Below, in pieces: positions 6,738-9,707 of a stretch of 9,707 nucleotides of DNA. Numbering within the stretch: position 1 is the stretch's first letter; each line of letters begins with the position of its first letter. Origin of the DNA: Firmicutes bacterium UBA1535 (GTDB lineage Bacteria > Bacillota > Clostridia > Tissierellales > Sedimentibacteraceae); assembly GCA_002323775.1 (NCBI GenBank), contig DCPV01000182.1, positions 19,063 through 28,769 on the forward strand, in the 5' to 3' direction. Made by a program: the position numbers and the translations under genes. The notes under the pieces were generated by a model. It saw only the letters and a program-made list of their open reading frames with translations. It was not told the DNA's origin and did not search any database.

Positions 6738-6784
6738 ACATGGGGAGGATTATACTCCCCATGTTGTGTTATTAATATTTTTTT
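6738..6784 (+). terminator. Intrinsic terminator after pepD
   Basis: ACATGGGGAG (6738-6747) and CTCCCCATGT (6755-6764) form a perfect, relatively GC-rich 10-bp stem with a 7-base loop. A T-rich stretch follows, ending in TTTTTTT at 6778-6784. The T-tract is interrupted near the stem, which slightly lowers confidence. Confidence 0.8.
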
Positions 6785-6904
6785 AACAAACAATATGGAA
6801 TTTTACTTTAAAAGAATTATATTTCCAATTAAAGCTTTTTAAAATGGAATTTCTTCATTATTTATGAAATGTTTTATAAAATTGCATGAATTTTAAACCT
6901 TACT

Positions 6905-6918
6905 AGCCTATTGAGGCT
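6905..6918 (+). repeat. Short hairpin in the dxs leader
   Basis: AGCCT (6905-6909) and AGGCT (6914-6918) pair around the tetraloop ATTG, 36 bases before the dxs start. It is the only GC-containing dyad in the 170-bp leader. A -10-like TATAAA at 6875-6880 lies upstream but lacks a good -35. The stem is too short for a confident terminator. Confidence 0.3.
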
Positions 6919-6954
6919 GTTATATTGGAAATGAATTATTAGAATGGAGTTAAA

Positions 6955-8817
6955 ATGAATAGTTTATTAGATAAAGTAAATTGGCCGGAGGATTTACACC
7001 AATTTACCTATAAAGAGATGCAATCATTGTCTGAGGAAATCAGAGAATTTTTAATAGATACAGTATCAAAAACAGGAGGGCATTTAGCCTCTAATTTAGG
7101 TGTTGTTGAGCTTAGTATAGCTTTGCATTACGCTTTTGACCTCAAAAAAGATAAGTTGATTTGGGATGTAGGACATCAGTCATATATACATAAGATATTG
7201 ACAGGTAGAAAAGACAAAATGAATACCATTAGGCAAATGGATGGACTTAGTGGCTTCCCTAAAAGAGAAGAAAGTGAATATGATGTTTTTGACACAGGAC
7301 ATAGCAGTACATCTATATCAGCAGCTATTGGCATAGCAAGAGCGAGAGATTTGCAAGCTGAAGATTACAATGTTTTAGCGGTTATAGGTGATGGAGCAAT
7401 GACCGGTGGTATGTCTTTTGAGGCATTAAATGATGTAGGAAAAAATAATACCAAACTAATAGTAATATTAAATGATAATGGAATGTCTATATCAGAGAAT
7501 GTTGGTGGATTGTCAACTCATTTGAGTAAGAAAAGAACAAACTCTGGTTATCTTAACACTAAAAAAGACATAGAAAATATTCTTGTTAAAATGCCGAAAT
7601 TCGGAAAATATATAAAGGCTTTTCTTCGCAGAGTAAAAGAAGGTATCAAGAAAATGATACTTCCAAACATGATTTTTGAAGAACTTGGATTAACATATTT
7701 AGGACCTATAAATGGACACGATATAGTAGAATTAGTAGATGTATTTGAGAGAGCTAAGCGTATCAAAGAGCCTGTGCTTATACATGTCTGTACAAAGAAA
7801 GGTATGGGCTATGAATTTGCTGAACAAAACCCTGATGAATATCATGGAGTATCTGCTTTTAATGTAGAAACAGGTAAATCTCTAAATAAAACAAACTCAT
7901 TATCGTACTCAGATATGTTTGGGAAAAAGCTTTGCGACATAGCGCAAGGCAATGACAAAGTTGTTGCAATATCAGCAGCAATGATTGACGGAACTGGATT
8001 GTGTGAATTTAAAGAAAAATTTCCAAATAGAATATTTGATGTAGGCATAGCAGAGCAACACGCTGTAACAATGGCAGGAGGTTTTGCTGTAAATGGCATT
8101 ATACCAGTTGTAGCCTTGTACTCATCATTTTTACAAAGAGCGTACGACCAAGTAGTGCATGATATTGCAACCCAAAATCTTCATGTTGTATTTGCTGTGG
8201 ACAGAGCCGGAATTGTAGGAAATGACGGTGAAACACATCAAGGAGTATTCGACAGTGGATTTTTAACACAATTACCAAACATGACGGTAATGGCACCAGC
8301 CGACTACAATGAGCTAAATTCAATGCTAGACTTTGCTATTAATAGATTTAATGCACCTATAGCTATAAGATACCCAAGAGGTTCAAGCCCTGCAAGTATT
8401 CCAAATTCTACAAAAGAAATAGAGCTTGGAAAGGGAGTAATTGTTAATGAGGGAAATGATATAACAATTATAGCCTACGGAAAAATGATTGAAATAGCAG
8501 TTGATACAGCAAACAAGCTTAAAAATAATAATATAAATGCAGAAGTAATAAATTTAAGATTTTTAAAGCCACTTGATGCAGAGCTTGTTTTAAAATCTGT
8601 AAATAAAACGAAAAAAGTTTTAATAATTGAAGAAAATTGCGTTGGGGCAGGAATATTAAATAATATAATATCTATATTGCCTAGGGAAGCTGAATATTTC
8701 ACAAAAACTTTTCCAGATATTTTTATTAAACACGGAAATACTGTAAATATATATAAGAAATATGGCTTTGATAGTGATAGTATAGTAAAAGAAATAAAGG
8801 GCAAATTCGGGATTTAA
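6955..8817 (+). CDS. dxs: 1-deoxy-D-xylulose-5-phosphate synthase
   Basis: 620 residues, the same length as the E. coli enzyme. It condenses pyruvate and glyceraldehyde 3-phosphate to DXP with thiamine diphosphate, the first step of the MEP isoprenoid pathway. Domains in order: TPP pyrophosphate-binding domain with GGHLAS (His43) and GDGAMTGG (145-152) through NDN (173-175); pyrimidine-binding domain with the catalytic glutamate Glu367 in GIAEQHAV, YDQVVHD (397-403) and DRAGIVGNDGETHQG from 416; transketolase C-terminal domain with IRYPRG and a VLIIEENCVGAG segment. ATG at 6955 has GGAG nearby (6946-6949). The common clostridial neighbours (xseA/xseB, ispA, tlyA, argR, recN) are absent. It lies 125 bases before the methyltransferase with no clear terminator between. 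Confidence 0.97.
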   Translation: MNSLLDKVNWPEDLHQFTYKEMQSLSEEIREFLIDTVSKTGGHLASNLGVVELSIALHYAFDLKKDKLIWDVGHQSYIHKILTGRKDKMNTIRQMDGLSGFPKREESEYDVFDTGHSSTSISAAIGIARARDLQAEDYNVLAVIGDGAMTGGMSFEALNDVGKNNTKLIVILNDNGMSISENVGGLSTHLSKKRTNSGYLNTKKDIENILVKMPKFGKYIKAFLRRVKEGIKKMILPNMIFEELGLTYLGPINGHDIVELVDVFERAKRIKEPVLIHVCTKKGMGYEFAEQNPDEYHGVSAFNVETGKSLNKTNSLSYSDMFGKKLCDIAQGNDKVVAISAAMIDGTGLCEFKEKFPNRIFDVGIAEQHAVTMAGGFAVNGIIPVVALYSSFLQRAYDQVVHDIATQNLHVVFAVDRAGIVGNDGETHQGVFDSGFLTQLPNMTVMAPADYNELNSMLDFAINRFNAPIAIRYPRGSSPASIPNSTKEIELGKGVIVNEGNDITIIAYGKMIEIAVDTANKLKNNNINAEVINLRFLKPLDAELVLKSVNKTKKVLIIEENCVGAGILNNIISILPREAEYFTKTFPDIFIKHGNTVNIYKKYGFDSDSIVKEIKGKFGI

Positions 8818-8942
8818 GAAACTATATTCAGTATTTGCTTATATGCAATATTCATAGATAGTAAAATAAATGAAATTAACAAATGGAATATCATTATTGA
8901 AGCTAGTTGGAAATAAAAATTTGAGAGGAATTATTTATTAAA

Positions 8943-9545
8943 ATGGAACAATACTTTACTAAAAATCCTACGACTAAGGATGATATATATAAATTCAAGT
9001 GGAACGCATTAGGAGAAGAATTCATCTTTAATACAAGCAACAGCGTTTTTTCAAAATCAGCGGTTGATTTTGGAACTATGACTATGATAGAAAGCTTTAA
9101 AGCAAATGAAAAGGGCTTTGAGGGAAGCATATTAGATTTGGGCTGTGGTTATGGACCTGTAGGTGTAATACTGGCAAAGGCTATGTCTAATGTTAAAATT
9201 ACTATGTTAGACATAAACGAAAGAGCAGTAAAGCTATCAGAAATGAATGCTAAAGAAAACAAGGTAGCTGAAAAAATTAATGTATTGCAATCCAATATTC
9301 TGGAAAACACAGGAGAAAGATTTGATAGAATTCTGACCAATCCACCGATAAGAGCCGGAAAAGAAACAGTATATATGTTTTTTGATAAGGCTTATGAGCA
9401 TTTAAACGAGGGTGGGAAGCTATATATAGTTATCCAAAAAAAGCAAGGAGCAAACAGTGCAATTGACAAACTAAATTCCTTGTTCGGAAATTGTGAAACC
9501 ATATATAAAAAAGCAGGATATTTTATCTTGCTTTGTGTTAAATAA
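8943..9545 (+). CDS. Class I SAM-dependent methyltransferase, RsmC/YbxB-like
   Basis: 200 residues, one Rossmann-fold domain. Motif I is LDLGCGYGPVG (64-74), the acidic end of strand 2 is Asp90 in MLDINERA, and motif IV is NPPIRAGK (133-140). NPP is the signature of N-methyltransferases acting on exocyclic amines. N-terminal features such as the YxxxN/FTSxxGVFS-like segment (FNTSNSVFSKSAVDFGT) fit the single-domain relatives of RsmC, the 16S rRNA guanine-N2 (G1207) methyltransferase, and B. subtilis YbxB. RsmC itself is about twice as long; this protein corresponds to its catalytic half. The exact substrate is inferred from family. AGAGG (8924-8928) is the likely ribosome site, with a rather long spacing of about 14 bases. 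Confidence 0.85.
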   Translation: MEQYFTKNPTTKDDIYKFKWNALGEEFIFNTSNSVFSKSAVDFGTMTMIESFKANEKGFEGSILDLGCGYGPVGVILAKAMSNVKITMLDINERAVKLSEMNAKENKVAEKINVLQSNILENTGERFDRILTNPPIRAGKETVYMFFDKAYEHLNEGGKLYIVIQKKQGANSAIDKLNSLFGNCETIYKKAGYFILLCVK

Positions 9546-9576
9546 AAATTATTGGAGCTTTTCCGATAATTTTTTT
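9544..9576 (+). terminator. Intrinsic terminator after the methyltransferase
   Basis: AAAAATTATTGGA (9544-9556) pairs with TTCCGATAATTTTT (from 9562) over 13 positions, one of them G-U, around a 5-base loop. The stem merges into a seven-T tract at 9570-9576. It begins within the stop codon of the methyltransferase gene. Confidence 0.85.
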
Positions 9577-9633
9577 GTTTATATAATTAATATAGATTGT
9601 CGAAATATGTCAAAAATTGTTGAATAAAACACT

Positions 9634-9662
9634 TTGACAAATTTAGTTTAACCTGCTACGAT
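9634..9662 (+). promoter_or_regulatory. Strong promoter reading off the right edge
   Basis: A consensus -35 TTGACA (9634-9639), exactly 17 bp, then TACGAT (9657-9662) preceded by TGC, an extended -10. The predicted start is near 9669. No reading frame begins before the window ends at 9707. The gene it drives is outside the window. Confidence 0.65.
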
Positions 9663-9707
9663 ATAGATGGGTGGATGTAGTATAAATTACTATTATGTAA
9701 AAAATTT

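Noticed and set aside
6660..6842. 60-codon plus-strand frame overlapping the end of pepD
   Set aside because: It overlaps pepD in another frame, crosses the pepD terminator stem and has no ribosome site.
6795..6852. Direct repeat ATGGAATTT (6795-6803 and 6844-6852) upstream of dxs
   Set aside because: Only 9 bases in AT-rich DNA, no third copy at the same spacing and no link to a promoter; probably chance.
8475..8804. 109-codon minus-strand frame inside dxs
   Set aside because: Antisense shadow of the dxs C-terminal domain; hydrophobic composition comes from the AT-rich complement.
8827..8857. Bulged hairpin TATTTGC/GCAATA after dxs as a terminator
   Set aside because: Weak, bulged stem with no T-tract; left unannotated.

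Overview
The window looks like a chromosomal stretch of a low-GC Gram-positive anaerobe of the class Clostridia. This is an inference from AT-rich composition, frequent AGA (Arg) and ATA (Ile) codons, strong GGAGG-type ribosome binding sites, a MEP-pathway dxs, and a ferredoxin/flavoprotein amino-acid dehydrogenase cluster. No ribosomal RNA or other strong marker is present, so I do not name a genus. I see no mobile element, CRISPR array, tRNA or rRNA.

Layout. (1) 2-2847: four tightly packed plus-strand genes, the first cut by the left edge. They encode an NAD(P)/FAD oxidoreductase, a ferredoxin-like 4Fe-4S protein, a small BFD-like [2Fe-2S] protein and a DAO-family FAD dehydrogenase. Order and domain content resemble the archaeal four-subunit dye-linked L-proline dehydrogenase (PdhA-F-X-B). 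The complex probably oxidises an amino acid or imino acid and passes electrons through FAD and Fe-S centres; the substrate is not determined. (2) 3013-4032: ilvE, a branched-chain aminotransferase, ending in a very strong, nearly symmetric hairpin. (3) 4185-4316: a minus-strand 43-codon reading frame that converges on ilvE and shares the hairpin. (4) 4317-4659: a 343-bp AT-rich gap with several dyads, a near-consensus CodY-like box and two candidate promoters for lepB. (5) 4660-5172: lepB, type I signal peptidase. (6) 5267-6709: pepD, M20 dipeptidase, followed by a terminator. (7) 6955-8817: dxs. (8) 8943-9545: an RsmC/YbxB-like methyltransferase, followed by a terminator. (9) 9546-9707: intergenic DNA with a strong promoter reading out of the right edge.

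Working together: the dehydrogenase cluster, ilvE and pepD suit an organism that ferments amino acids and peptides. lepB, dxs and the methyltransferase are housekeeping genes. I found no wholly new system. The items most worth a second look are the dehydrogenase complex with a free-standing BFD subunit, the unrecognised 43-aa gene, and the stacked regulatory structure in front of lepB.
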